The notes: generated by a model not told the origin, from the letters alone. Numbered from the stretch's first letter, positions 26,901-35,460 are shown. The stretch is DNA of 64,000 nucleotides from Helicoverpa zea (GCF_022581195.2 NC_061456.1:3660501-3724500); one strand, 5' to 3'. A program made the numbers and translations.

Positions 26901-27226
26901 TTTCAATACTTGGTAAATAAAACAAAACTGCGAGATTAAGTAAAAATTGTGGTATTCTGATAAATTTAACTTACTGGGCTCGAATGCACGGGGGTATACT
27001 CATGCTATTTTGTTACATCGGTCTCCATCTGTTAGACCAGAGACCAGTCGTCAAAAATATGTGTTTTTTAAATATCACTATTCCTTATGTGTATGCATTT
27101 TTTAACTAGCTAATTAATGTACAGGTGACGTTGGAGGAGTTCATGAACTACTACAGCGGGATCAGCGTGTCCATCGACAACGACTGTTACTTCGACCTTA
27201 TGATGCGTCAAGCTTACAAGTTGTAA
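5978..27226 (+). CDS. CAPSL: Calcyphosin-like EF-hand protein (8 coding exons)
   Basis: Exons: 5978-5999, 14881-14943, 24533-24686, 25106-25202, 25672-25752, 26220-26344, 26763-26847, 27125-27226. All have GT-AG junctions and join in frame to 729 nt (242 residues plus stop). Calcyphosin-type proteins are small cytosolic calcium sensors. The diagnostic block LRLLCLSRGASGILGLGRIF spans exons 3-4. EF-hand 1 loop is at residues 86-97 (DDDGSKQLNQEE), EF-hand 2 at 122-133 (DTDKSGSISLDE, canonical), EF-hand 3 at 158-169 (DKTGDGVITVED, last ligand Asp). EF-hand 4 (about 201-214) is stretched and degenerate. The C-terminus EEFMNYYSGIS...YKL is typical of the family. The first two tiny exons (28 residues) are the least certain part; the frame and splice sites fit. 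Introns 1 and 2 are 8.9 and 9.6 kb and full of repeats. Confidence 0.9.
6001..9440. other. CAPSL intron 1, proximal part
   Basis: Apart from short open frames without recognisable similarity, no gene, RNA or intact repeat is visible here. It ends at the 5-bp target site of the BEL/Pao element. Confidence 0.6.
9446..9631 (-). repeat. 3' LTR of the BEL/Pao element
   Basis: 186 bp, identical by eye to the copy at 13973-14158. Begins TGTTTGATACG and ends GGCGGCAACA on the plus strand. On the minus strand it contains an AATAAA motif and a GC-rich run near its start. Confidence 0.93.
9700..10839 (-). CDS. BEL/Pao integrase region of pol
   Basis: 379-residue open frame, the C-terminal part of a pol polyprotein. 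An N-terminal zinc-binding H/C region ends in HDCVTCTR. The catalytic core has Asp in VDYAGPV, Asp in IMSDNATNFVGA and Glu in FGGLWEAGVKSCK, the D,D-E set of retroviral-type integrases. The C-terminal DUF5641-like region (FWKRWAKEYVAELQTRTKW ... PLKWKLGRI ... KICPLP) is characteristic of BEL/Pao. The annotated Met is simply the first Met in an open frame and not a true start, since integrase is cleaved from a polyprotein. It is the best-preserved part of the element. Confidence 0.92.
   Translation of the reverse strand: MCSKHRLTMLIFAHEHKQLLHCGPQQLLASVRETWWQLGGRNLARKTVHDCVTCTRLKGKIVQPLMGNLPAERLEAGFPFMRCGVDYAGPVMILNRRGRGASLTKSYICLFVCLCTRSIHLELVTSLSTKDYILALKRFISRRGKPAEIMSDNATNFVGAEREFVSFIESNSSDIDDFTSNNNIKFSFIPPYAPHFGGLWEAGVKSCKHHLRRVIGSANLTYEELSTVLAQIEAILNSRPLTALSTDPNDLQPLTPAHFLIGRPLTAPACRDLTEISIHRLMRYDVIEQMRQTFWKRWAKEYVAELQTRTKWKTRQDSLAINQLALIKDDNLPPLKWKLGRIIRMYPGTDGISRVADLLTSSGITRRAFSKICPLPVSP
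10870..11450 (-). pseudogene. Reverse transcriptase / RNase H remnant of the BEL/Pao element
   Basis: Only two islands of pol remain between protease and integrase. At about 11240-11443 (minus) the start of the reverse transcriptase is recognisable by FLPHHGV and RVVFDAS followed by a SLND block, then homology stops. At about 11011-11208 the region just before integrase appears (DAIWLHIRGTDNPADIVSK, the usual DNPADI motif). The catalytic YxDD region is absent, so the element cannot make its own reverse transcriptase. Confidence 0.8.
11694..13739 (-). CDS. BEL/Pao gag-protease, 3' end disrupted
   Basis: 681-residue ORF. An N-terminal coiled region is followed by the DUF1759-type gag core (PQIILPSFDGSYDHWLEYKN about residue 130; the LKSSLTG block after it), then two Cys/His knuckles (CVMCGEKHALFIC and CRNCLRTGHTISEC), then an aspartic protease-like domain (DUF1758) with the catalytic ALIDGGSQNSFIS motif near residue 500 and the ...KVGWLISG block. 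Near 11750 the conserved frame is lost: another frame continues with VLTEEERQCEEYF and is followed by stops, so gag-protease no longer runs into pol. Start Met fits the usual gag start. Confidence 0.88.
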   Translation of the reverse strand: MSDEEYGESNCSNVGDLKKQRGSLKRRLTLFEKYVSKYENVTLSERQQAELSLRMESVTNVLTSFNRIQDKIEQLIDEVDLDKQIEYREAFEDQYFSIMAIAKCLTDVAKVSGKCDNLQSMPNKSSIKLPQIILPSFDGSYDHWLEYKNSYLSMIHKRTDLDSIQKFHYLKSSLTGSALQIISALEFTAANYTHAWELLENRYHNNRLLIHNHVKSLFTAQSINKESPSLIRKLIDLVLRNLRALKSLDEPTDTWDTLVIYIIVSKLDSATEREWENFKGTISSDLNRTKIKLDDLLNFLRNRADMLDMIHNNHTRNTNNKPSNTSEVKKHISAAHIPQLHSFVSTRNNNNTIKPEKSKNVCVMCGEKHALFICFKFLNLTVSDRIKFVDNKMDLCRNCLRTGHTISECLFGPCKQCKDKHNTLLHKDKSHVIASVPAASTASVDREPVSVVSCALNFVDNTSASPIENASCVSVPQVLLSTAIVEVLGSDNKYYTARALIDGGSQNSFISERLCQRLNVSLIQSTIQIAGVGKSVSHCNKLCDITMRSKTSNFNIQLQCYVLPSITTNLPASHIYCDTLLIPDNVCLADPTFNIPSEIDLLIGADVYGDLLEADRIRLSKGPYLQNSKVGWLISGPIFTTKLRANKVHCHFIQQSNVDTHLRARRSCKFGFGINRRRTSV
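13955..13972 (-). promoter_or_regulatory. Primer-binding site, tRNA-Tyr type
   Basis: The 18 bases directly inside the 5' LTR read TGGTCCTTCGAGCCGGAT on the minus strand, complementary to the 3' end of eukaryotic tRNA-Tyr (acceptor stem CCTTCGA at its 5' end). The assignment relies on remembered tRNA-Tyr sequence. Confidence 0.7.
13973..14158 (-). repeat. 5' LTR of the BEL/Pao element
   Basis: 186 bp, no difference seen against the 3' LTR. It is followed by the AGCAT target duplicate at 14159-14163. Confidence 0.93.
14944..17470. other. CAPSL intron 2, no gene seen
   Basis: AT-rich intronic sequence. Short open frames have no recognisable features. A GCGGGTGGAACCGCGG-type repeat tail near 16945-16975 is the only hint of a mobile-element remnant. 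Confidence 0.5.
17477..17938 (+). other. Possible decayed retroelement coding fragment
   Basis: Two short frames (17477-17665 and 17720-17938) read as a low-repeat soluble protein interrupted by stops, including RELLAELKLNGAIDHKVKQR. They could be remains of a mobile-element protein, but I recognise no domain. The SINE fragment starting near 17972 follows directly. Confidence 0.2.
17972..18058 (+). repeat. SINE fragment (tail part)
   Basis: Matches the CAGTCTAACCAAGG...GTAACTGGGTTGAGG...GTAAA block of the SINE at 3932, diverged and truncated on both sides. Confidence 0.55.
18741..18913 (+). mobile_element. Short non-autonomous Helitron-like repeat
   Basis: Starts with ACTAATATTATAA and ends GCGCGGGTAAAACC...CAGCAGCTAG, the start and CTAG end of a repeat class abundant in moths. 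No coding content. Confidence 0.45.
19025..20387 (-). mobile_element. Helitron, 5' TC to 3' CTAG
   Basis: On the minus strand it begins TCTAAATATATAAAACTCAA followed by a GACTGACTGAC run, and ends CCGCGGGCAACAGCTAG. The insertion lies between A and T, as expected of Helitrons. It carries a remnant of the element's helicase (19128-19500) and, nearer its 5' end, two to three diverged tandem units (about 19918-20310) built around CTTTCATCCCCTATTTTATC. Confidence 0.7.
19128..19430 (-). pseudogene. Helitron Pif1-type helicase, C-terminal remnant
   Basis: 100-residue frame matching the end of the Helitron replicase-helicase: an N-terminal remnant, QFPLKVCFAMTINKS, AGIDLREHCFSHGQFYVACSR, then VSSPNNLIILAP and a KNIVYKEVL end. 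The usual SQGQ of the helicase motif after INKS is missing (the sequence goes INKS-LKFAG), so the motif is broken. Upstream helicase and Rep domains are absent. Confidence 0.85.
20576..20766 (+). mobile_element. Short non-autonomous Helitron-like repeat
   Basis: Starts with TAATATTATAAACGCGAATG, contains the ACGCAAAAACTCCTGAATGG block, and ends GTGAAACTGTTGGCAGAAGC followed by TAG and T. Same class as 18741-18913. Confidence 0.55.
21075..21412 (-). repeat. SINE copy, 5' truncated at the B box
   Basis: Inverted, close copy of the SINE at 3932, truncated in the tRNA-like head just past the B box (GGGATCGAACCC on the plus strand). Flanked by an ATATGCATAAAC repeat on both sides, a probable target duplication. 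Confidence 0.85.
21430..24532. other. CAPSL intron 2, distal part
   Basis: No gene, RNA or intact repeat could be supported. A fragment near 21595-21630 is an inverted copy of the ATATTATAAAGCTAAAGAG repeat also seen at 607-635. Confidence 0.5.
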
Positions 27227-27296
27227 GCCCTCAGACCTCCGAAAGTACGGACACCACTCCATGTACATCAATCACCTTGACGCAATTGATTTTCAA

Positions 27297-27302
27297 AATA
27301 AA
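27297..27302 (+). terminator. CAPSL polyadenylation signal
   Basis: AATAAA 70 nt after the CAPSL stop codon. Confidence 0.6.
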
Positions 27303-27994
27303 ACTCGGTCATATGTTGTCTAATTTTCTATAGAATCAATTTGATTGTGGAATCAACCTCAGTTTGTTTTGTAAAAATATTTTCGTCTGTAATAGCATAA
27401 TGAAAAAAGTGTCATACAAGCTGAAGCAAAGCTTTGAAGAAATCTGTATTATGTTTTCCTGGGTTTCGTGGTTACTGAGAACACGTATTTGCAAATCCGT
27501 CCATTTTAAACCGACTTTAAAAAAGGAGGTGGTTTTTAAATAAATACTTTATTTGTCGAATTGATGAGAAATGCTTTATGCTTGGCTTTGGACTTCAGTT
27601 CTTCTGCCGAAATCCACTACCATTTCCTTGTAACTTAAAGTCGATTCTCAGTACTTGTGTTATTTTAAAGATATCAGTGTCTCGTACTTTCTTGTATTCT
27701 TGTTTTGTATTACCCTTAACTCAGCACCACCATCACTCCTAAAAGCCATTTTGGCTTTCTTGTGTACACTTTTATTTCTAAAGTTAATTTAATACAGTAT
27801 TATATTTTTATTTAATAAATTCTTATCCTGTGGTATGATATTTATGTTGATTTCATTAAATTATTTTGATTTTTATTGGACTTTCATTTACTACTAACGG
27901 TTTATACATGGGAAATAAGGTCCCAAAGTTATTAAAAAAAACCATGACGTGCAGCAAACTATAAAATATATCGATCTATTTATCCGCGGGTACC

Positions 27995-30073
27995 GTGTGC
28001 GTTCGCGCAGCGGAATGTTGTTGAATTTAAAGATTTTAATTATGCAGATAATTAGTGTAAGACGTCCTATAATTGTGTATGGTAAATAAAAATTTGTGTA
28101 TGCAGCCATTGTGGAGAAATTCACCAAAAACAGATTCCGCTGGGCGAACGTTGGCGAACGTTGTCCTGGCGGAACTTTTTTTAATCCATAGACTTTAGAA
28201 GAAAAGAGATGTGTCCGAAAATTAGTGTGTATTTGTGTATAATTGATTATGTATGAATGAAATCAGTGCATGCATAAACTTCGGAGAAATTCAAGTTTCC
28301 GCTACGCGAACGTTTGGCCATTAGCTAGTTTTCATATAAAGCGCTTACATAGAGAGCTGTAGATTTTTACATAGTACGTTGTTTTGAATTTGTTTATATT
28401 TGTTTAAAAAACAGGTTTAGAAAAAGTCGTAGGGTTTAAAAGATAAAAGTATAAACGTAAAATACACTTATTAGGTCTTAGTTCTTAAAGTATGCAGTTT
28501 GGGGTCTAGATTTTCACGTTTACACAAACCTTGTAAGTGTCTCCAACATGTTGCCAAGTATCAATGATGTTCCGTTAGTAATTAAAAAGTTATAGGATAT
28601 TTTACCATGAACAGATCACTGTTTACAAAGCAGTCGAATATCACGACGTTCTAAAGGAATTGCATGGTAAAATGTATGCCAATAATTAGTTTAATCGTTC
28701 AACTATTCACTTGCAAAATTTCATGTCATTAAATTCAGTAATTAAAGAAAGACAATTAAAATATCGAAACCCTACATAATCCGACCAAGTTCGGATAGCT
28801 ACAAAAAAGCGGCCGTGTCATTGTCTAAGCAACGTTCTTAACTTGGTAGGTTAGTATTTATTAATATGGTACAGTTGCGTACACAAGCGTTAGGAAAAAA
28901 TAAAACAATTGTATTTCTGGATTGTAAATATTTTTTTAATAATAATGCCACTATCTACGATAGAAATAAATCTTCAATTAACAAGTACTTCTCTATTTAA
29001 ATATCCGTGTACAAAAATATTTTTATTATTATTACTTACATAAATTACTTGACTACGTGATTAAAAATAACGTTAATAAACGTTACGTATTTTAACTAAA
29101 ATGTCGTAGATAGTGGCATTATTATTAAAAAAATATTTTTCATTCAAGATATGCAATTGTTTTATTTTTTCCTAACGCTTGTGTACGCAACTGTACCATA
29201 TTAATAAATATATTAACCTTCCAAGTTAAGAACGTTGCTTAGACATATGGCACGGCCGCTTTTTTGTAGCTATCCGAACTTGGTCGGATTATGTAGGGTT
29301 TCGATATTTTAATTGTCTTTCTTTAATTACTGAATTTAATGACGTGAAATTTTGCAAGTGAATAGTTGAACGATTAAACTAATTATTGGCATACATTTTA
29401 CCATGCAATTCCTTTAGAACGTCGTGATATTCGACTGCTTTGTAAACAGTGATCTGTTCATGGTAAAATATCCTATAACTTTTTAATTACTAACGGAACA
29501 TCATTGATACTTGGCAACATGTTGGAGACACTTACAAGGTTTGTGTAAACGTGAAAATCTAGACCCCAAACTGCATACTTTAAGAACTAAGACCTAATAA
29601 GTGTATTTTACGTTTATACTTTTATCTTTTAAACCCTACGACTTTTTCTAAACCTGTTTTTTAAACAAATATAAACAAATTCAAAACAACGTACTATGTA
29701 AAAATCTACAGCTCTCTATGTAAGCGCTTTATATGAAAACTAGCTAATGGCCAAACGTTCGCGTAGCGGAAACTTGAATTTCTCCGAAGTTTATGCATGC
29801 ACTGATTTCATTCATACATAATCAATTATACACAAATACACACTAATTTTCGGACACATCTCTTTTCTTCTAAAGTCTATGGATTAAAAAAAGTTCCGCC
29901 AGGACAACGTTCGCCAACGTTCGCCCAGCGGAATCTGTTTTTGGTGAATTTCTCCACAATGGCTGCATACACAAATTTTTATTTACCATACACAATTATA
30001 GGACGTCTTACACTAATTATCTGCATAATTAAAATCTTTAAATTCAACAACATTCCGCTGCGCGAACGCACAC
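27995..30073. repeat. 2.08-kb nearly perfect inverted repeat (hairpin)
   Basis: The left arm (27995-28960) and right arm (29104-30073) are reverse complements with only scattered differences by eye, separated by about 143 bp of AT-rich loop. Both arms end in a GGTACC-containing block. Each arm holds three copies of a motif close to GTTCGCGCAGCGGAA (near 28003, 28134 and 28298 in the left arm), which looks like subterminal transposase-binding repeats. Any open frames in it are mirror images of each other and not genes. Read-through transcription would give a double-stranded RNA of nearly 1 kb. Confidence 0.95.
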
Positions 30074-30285
30074 GCGGGTACCGCCAAGGCCCGCACAGCC
30101 GAAGACATTACACATATTTCAAGATTGTGTAACAAAGAATGTTCAGGCCAAAATAAGAGCCGTTGTCATAAAACTAGGATAGCTTTTCCCTTTTCCTTAT
30201 AAGCGGTAGCGAGATAAAAGTGATACTGGTGAGACGGCCCCGCTCTACGGCACAAGCATTACTTAAACAGCTATACAGGGTTACT

Positions 30286-30861
30286 GGTAAGTAGACCGCA
30301 TCCTTTCAGGAGGTGATAGTATAGGTCAATACGGACAAATTTGACCCTGGGATACACTGGGCAAAAGTTAACCCGTTTCAAGATAATCGAATTTCAAGAT
30401 CAGTCGTCTAGGTACACGTATAACTTTTCATTATTAGTTAAAAGTCTCATTTTTGTGGATTTTTGTTTGTTTTTGGATAGAAGATGAATCATTTCATAAT
30501 AACAAACCATAAAACTGTACAAATCTCAGAGGAAATTATAGCGAACAGAAATTACTTTTTTAGTAGATATTTTCTCAAAAATATTACTTTTCATTTTTTT
30601 GTGCAGAATACTTAAAAAACATCTACATTTATATGGCTATCCAAAAAGCCACAAAACACACAAAAATCCGCAAAAACGAGACTTTTAACTAGTAATAAAA
30701 ATGTATACGTGTACCTAGACGACTTGTAAAGAAAAGATCTTAAAATTCGATTATCTTGAAACGGGTTAACTTTTGCCCAGTGTATCCCAGGGTCAAATTT
30801 GTCCGTATTGACCTATACTATCACCTCCTGAAAGGATGCGGTCTACTTACCAGTAACCCTG
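30286..30861. mobile_element. MITE with long TIRs and TA target
   Basis: Starts CAGGGTTACTGGTAAGTAGA and ends with its inverse, flanked by TA (30284-30285 and 30862-30863), as in Tc1/mariner-type elements. The terminal inverted repeats extend over more than 150 bp each. No coding capacity. Confidence 0.85.
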
Positions 30862-30913
30862 TATAAGTTGGCTAATTAATTCGTTGTATTTTAACAATAA
30901 TAATTCATGAATA

Positions 30914-31106
30914 TAGTTATCGGCACGAATCTACATCTGCGCAGAAGTGATTTAGTAAAGAACCAATCCCGAGTGACGGCTATGACGCGATGCACTGCGG
31001 GCCAATCACCGCTTGAGCCCGCCCCCGCGCCTCACTTCATACCACAGAAGGGACCCAATAAATTACTTCTGCGCAGGTCAGAGCTCAAGATTCGTGCCGA
31101 TAACTA
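30914..31106. mobile_element. Short MITE with TA target
   Basis: Ends TAGTTATCGGCACGAATCT and its inverse, flanked by TA. An inner inverted pair (CTGCGCAGAAGT / ACTTCTGCGCAG) is nested inside. It is GC-richer than its surroundings. Confidence 0.8.
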
Positions 31107-31111
31107 TACCA

Positions 31112-31471
31112 AGTGTCTAAACACACTATGCCGAGAATACGCGACGGAAGTTCGGCATGATTACGCCTGCAATGCTATATTTTGAATTACTGGCGACACA
31201 TTATGCCGAAATTACGTTGCGTTATAGCGTACAGCCGAACTTCAGTCGGGCGTAAGTTCAGCGGAAATTCGGCGGCAACGTATTCTGTAGAACACACATT
31301 ATACGCGACCGAAGTTCATACACACAAAATTGCGCAACTGAACTTCTGCCGCGTAAGTTCGGCACTTATGGTGCCGAACTTACACGATGGCATATCAGGC
31401 GATTACGTTGGAACTTAAAATCAGCCGCGGAACTTCGGTCGCGTACGTTCGGCATAGTGTGTTTAGACACT
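31112..31471. mobile_element. MITE with AGTGTCTAAACACACTATGC ends
   Basis: 360 bp with inverted ends of about 40 bp (both read AGTGTCTAAACACACTATGC inward). The interior has many variants of GAACTTCGGTCGCGTA in both directions. The flanking bases do not give a clear target duplication. Confidence 0.8.
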
Positions 31472-31490
31472 AAAGGTTAGTTATTACACT

Positions 31491-31795
31491 GCGACTGCCT
31501 CCTTGATCTTGTGGTCTCAAGCGCGACTGTTGTGCGCACGGCAGTCCGTAGTCTGGAAGTTGATGATTGATTCACCCGTGCTCTCCGATGAGCACGTTAA
31601 TGTCGGTCCTGCTCTTGATCGCTATCCGGTCGTGTCAGATTGCCGTACCGTCGGGCTATGAGAGTTAAGGAATAGGGAGTGCACTTGTGTCTGCACGAAT
31701 GCTCGTGCGTTTATAATAATGTCCTGAGCAGCTGGCTGATCGCCTTATATGAGAACAGCGCCGTGATTGAAATCAGCCTTGGACGCCATTACTGT
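31491..31795 (+). repeat. Second tRNA-derived SINE family, copy 1
   Basis: Same family as 37146-37488 (shared GACTGCCT head, GATTGATTCACCCGTGC, CCGGTCGTGTC and GGGCTATGAGAGT blocks), but its B-box region is deleted, so it is a degraded copy. Confidence 0.75.
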
Positions 31796-32218
31796 ACTGC
31801 CGCGGCTGCTGTCCTGTCCTAAAGAGTTGTCGCGGCCCTCATACACAAAGTGCATAGTGGGTATGCAATGTGAACATACTTAGTGGGTTTCAGTCAGTAA
31901 GACTGACAGTCCTTCACGCTGCGCCCACAGTGTGGAATCATGATGATTTCTCACCAAAAATGTAGTGCGCAATCTAGAAATAAGTGTTATTTCTTTGCAC
32001 TGGCCAGTATGCTGAGATATTTTTTTTGGAACACAGCCAAAACCTGAGGCCTAAACAAAAATTCTGCTTGTCATTATTATGACAGATCATATTTTTTGCT
32101 ACGTGCCTTTATATTTTTAGATGTTATTATATTATTTTTGTATGTTTTTTTATTTACAAAGTATATTATTATAATTAGGCGATACGAACTATAATCAACA
32201 TTGTACGACCCAAAACAG

Positions 32219-32632
32219 GTAAACAATAGCTGCGAAGGTATTTAAGTAGATAGGTAAAGTTACTGTCGCTGTCCTGTGATGTGGTGGGGTCAGAGTGTAG
32301 CAAAAGGGATCATGAAAGGGATGAAAGGCGAATGTATAAAGTAAGAAATGACTAGGTATATTGAAAAGAACTTTGAAGGGGATGGTGTGAGGATATAATT
32401 AGACTATGTGGAACTAGATTATATACTGCCCCTAAGACGACCCACTGACCAAATATTCAGGTAATGTAGCTGCCTATTGCCATACATTTCTAATTTCGCC
32501 TTTCCTACTCCTATATCCTGCATTCGTCGGTTTTGGAAATAGCTCTCTGGATTAAGACTATGTTAGTACGTAGATAAACAAATAGTATTTTGCATTCCTT
32601 TGTATATTTACCACCATATTTTTGTTTTCCAG
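32219..32632 (+). promoter_or_regulatory. Predicted 5'-UTR intron of MCR copy 1
   Basis: A donor-like CAG|GTAAAC at 32216-32224 and an acceptor TTGTTTTCCAG ending at 32632 are 17 nt ahead of the ATG. The same arrangement, with related flanking sequence, precedes copy 3 (donor at 37886, acceptor ending 38323). Conservation of both sites between the duplicates supports a real untranslated first exon. Confidence 0.5.
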
Positions 32633-32649
32633 AAAATCTGTAAGCCATC

Positions 32650-33345
32650 ATGTGTCGGACCGTGCACGCTATGTTGCAAACTATAATATGTGCCATTCAA
32701 ATGTTTGTGAGGATCTTTATGACTATTATCCTTATGATAGAGAACGTTATAAGAATGGTCCTTCAAACATTATACAACTTCTTATCATTTTTGCTCCAAA
32801 TGGTATCATTATTGCCTATCTGTTGTGTGTTCTTACTTACGTCCAAACTTAAATGTCTTATCTGCGGCGGTGGTGGAGGAGCTTGCCCTGGTGGTAAAGG
32901 AGGAGGAATATGCGACTGCTTATTGTCTGCCATAGCTTTTGCCATCATCTTTTTCATATTGAGAGCCACTGGGACGCTAGATAAAATATTCCTTAAACTA
33001 GGATACAAACCTATAAAGGGAACTGGGACAACGCATATGCCGCCCGATGATGGCGAGACAGATGCCACCGAGACCAATACTGAGACTGGAGTAACCACTC
33101 CTGATACAACAACACCTGATGCTAAACGATTTATCGATTACGTAGATAAATTTGGAAATATGTACAACAGAGATGGTGACTTAATTGATAAATATGGAAA
33201 CAAACTCAATGAGATATTTAGGTTACCTTTTGGAACTGGAGCTCCGAGGCGAGGGGAGGGAGTTAAAACTACTGAGTCAAAAATGTATGCTGTAAAGGAA
33301 AGGCGAAATAATAATTGGACTACAATACTTTATTACTTGGTATAA
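32650..33345 (+). CDS. MCR family copy 1, Cys-rich membrane-type protein
   Basis: 231 residues, not recognised. The N-terminus MCRTVHAMLQ is followed by about 60 strongly hydrophobic residues in two or three segments, then KLKCLICGGGGGACPGGKGG (about 68-87), one more membrane-like segment (AFAIIFFILRATG), and a hydrophilic tail. The tail has an acidic Thr-rich stretch, the block DKFGNMYNRDGDLIDKYGNK and an end NNNWTTILYYLV. Best guess: integral membrane protein with a Cys/Gly loop. An AATAAA overlaps the stop region. It is closest to copy 3, from which it differs throughout the tail. The start is fixed by conservation of MCRT in three copies and the acceptor just upstream. Confidence 0.85.
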   Translation: MCRTVHAMLQTIICAIQMFVRIFMTIILMIENVIRMVLQTLYNFLSFLLQMVSLLPICCVFLLTSKLKCLICGGGGGACPGGKGGGICDCLLSAIAFAIIFFILRATGTLDKIFLKLGYKPIKGTGTTHMPPDDGETDATETNTETGVTTPDTTTPDAKRFIDYVDKFGNMYNRDGDLIDKYGNKLNEIFRLPFGTGAPRRGEGVKTTESKMYAVKERRNNNWTTILYYLV

Positions 33346-33684
33346 AATAAAATGTACGTAACTATTGAGTTTTGTTATTAATTGCGATTACATAAGTGCT
33401 AAAGTGATTTCAATCCCATATATTAAGTTCAAAGTATGTAATTGAATGTAATGTACTGAACCTACTTACTGTGTGCCCACGTCAGACTTTTGTAGGACAG
33501 ATTTATTGTACGTTCTGACACAATTTTTGCAAGGCATGAGCGTTGTACTATTGCTTTCAGTGTGTCTTAACTTCATCTCATCATCTCTCGGGCCTTTTCT
33601 CAACTTTGGAGTCCATTTTAGTCCTGCAGGTATGCACGTTTTTTTCATAGACATTTCCCGTCCCTATAATTATATGTCAATGAT

Positions 33685-33875
33685 CCGTAACGACTGCCAA
33701 GGATGTTAAATAACAGCCGAAACACAGCCATTGGTGACCAAGATATACTAAGAAAGTACATACAAACTTAGAAAAGTTCCATTTGTACTTGCCTGACTTG
33801 GAATCGAACCCGCACAATTGAGAGTTTACCCCCATAATTGACAGGTTGGGAATTTACCCATTAGGCCACTACGAC
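33685..33875 (-). repeat. SINE fragment (head half)
   Basis: Inverted diverged copy of the 3932 SINE head, ending TAGGCCACTACGAC, with a small internal duplication near the B box. Confidence 0.6.
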
Positions 33876-34484
33876 TACTATCATTATGTCACGCACGCTA
33901 ACTATGAAATTTTCTTATGGGGTACATTTCATCAGACATTTTGTGTCGGGAGTAAAAGTAATGAAAGCTAAGTCATTTTGTATCACATGTTGCTTCGTTA
34001 CTATAAACCTCGAAAATGCTGTTGACGCATTGTGTTGACGTCGATACTAAAAAAATACATTAAAATGAATTTTGAATCTGTGGTCTTATTATCATGGTTT
34101 AATATTTAAGGTTATGTTGTGGTTTTTGTACATCTTGATTAATTGGTGTTTTCATTTAATAGCCTTTCTATATTCACTATTGAAAGTGATAAAATAAATC
34201 AGGTAGATACGATCAGACTTAATATTTGTAATACCTATAAAATAATATAAAAGGATTATGTACCTTTATGGCAGTAAATATAGGCATTGAAGTTGTCCCT
34301 TGCCATTTGAATCATTTTTGTTGCGATTTCTTCATTCGATCAGGAATCTTTCCAATAATTGCCACATCACATAGTTACATCTATGATGATTGATCAGGAC
34401 ATCAAAACAACACACATCCAACTTGTACCTTAGCATGTATATGTAGGTCCTTGAAAAACTGAATTCGATGTTTCAGAATTAACC

Positions 34485-34883
34485 ATGTGTCGCACGTTGG
34501 GTGCTTTGTTACAAACGTGTATATGCGGTGCACAAATGATAGTACGGATCTTTATGATTCTCCTGATGATGATAGAGAATATACTCAAACTGCTCCTGAC
34601 CACACTTTATAACTTCTTGTCGATAATACTGCAAATAATATCTATGCTACCAGTGTGCTTAGTATTTCTGCTAACGTCGAAACTTAAGTGTTTGTTCTGT
34701 GGAGGCTGTGGTTGCCCAGGTGCGGGTGGCGGTGCGATCGGCAACTGCATCGCTACAGCGATAACCCTTGTAGCAGCATACTTCATATTGAAGAACACTG
34801 GAATGTTGGATCTAATATTTATCTATCTGGGTTATACAAAAAAGAATGCTACGAATTATAATAGTTCAAAATCTTCATCATAA
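34485..34883 (+). CDS. MCR family copy 2, short form
   Basis: 132 residues, starting MCRTLGALLQ. The hydrophobic region and KLKCLFCGGCGCPGAGGG match copies 1 and 3, and the following membrane segment is present (ITLVAAYFILKNTGMLD). The protein then ends with a short Asn/Ser-rich tail, so the whole YGNMYN...LYYL domain is missing. A splice-acceptor-like TTTCAG lies 8 nt upstream of the ATG. Either a natural short form or a 3'-truncated duplicate; the frame itself is intact. Confidence 0.78.
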   Translation: MCRTLGALLQTCICGAQMIVRIFMILLMMIENILKLLLTTLYNFLSIILQIISMLPVCLVFLLTSKLKCLFCGGCGCPGAGGGAIGNCIATAITLVAAYFILKNTGMLDLIFIYLGYTKKNATNYNSSKSSS

Positions 34884-35460
34884 TTTTTTTTTGTACAAAG
34901 GATTGGTCCTGTTGTTACCAGGTAATTTGCTGTCCATCACATAGGATACTATTGCATTCGTTAAAGCATAAAAATTGTAGTTAAGCTGTACCATAGCATT
35001 ATTATCAACTCCCGTAAATACCTTAACGAGCAAGTAAATATTTTGAGTTTATCCGTAAAGTAAATGCGGTAAAATGGCTCTTACATATTCATCTTGATCA
35101 TCTCCCGCCCTTGTCCCAATTTTATATGGGCTCAGCGCAGCATGTTTTCTCCTTCATGGTCCTTATACATTAAAGAAGCTGTCGTCCGCGACTTCGTCTA
35201 CGTACACTTTTTTTTTATCGTAACCGGGCTAACAAAATGCTTAACGGGTACAAAGACCTATTAAATACTTGTGATGTATGTATTTATTTGGGTAAGGATT
35301 AATATCATGTTTATATATAAAACACCTCGCAATGCATTTTTGAGAACGAAGATAAGCATAAAAAAGGTTATAACTAGCTAACCCTAACAGAACATATGCA
35401 TATGTCTATACATACATATGCTGGTCAAGGACATTTTTTTAGAACCTTTAAAGGGAAAGG

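Noticed and set aside
27894..28127. 77-aa minus-strand frame, and its 63-aa mirror at 29941-30132 (+)
   Set aside because: They are the same sequence read from the two arms of the inverted repeat. No coding signature, and the repeat explains them fully.
30907..31418. Two overlapping plus frames of 92 and 78 aa
   Set aside because: Both lie within MITEs and follow their inverted repeats.
32622..32852. Frame overlapping the MCR copy 1 start (also 38313-38543 for copy 3)
   Set aside because: Starts inside the 5'-UTR intron acceptor and overlaps the MCR reading frame. Both copies show it only because the DNA is duplicated.
32763..33098. Minus-strand frame of 111 aa over MCR copy 1
   Set aside because: Low-complexity shadow of the GGGGG loop; the plus-strand frame is conserved with copy 3, this one is not.
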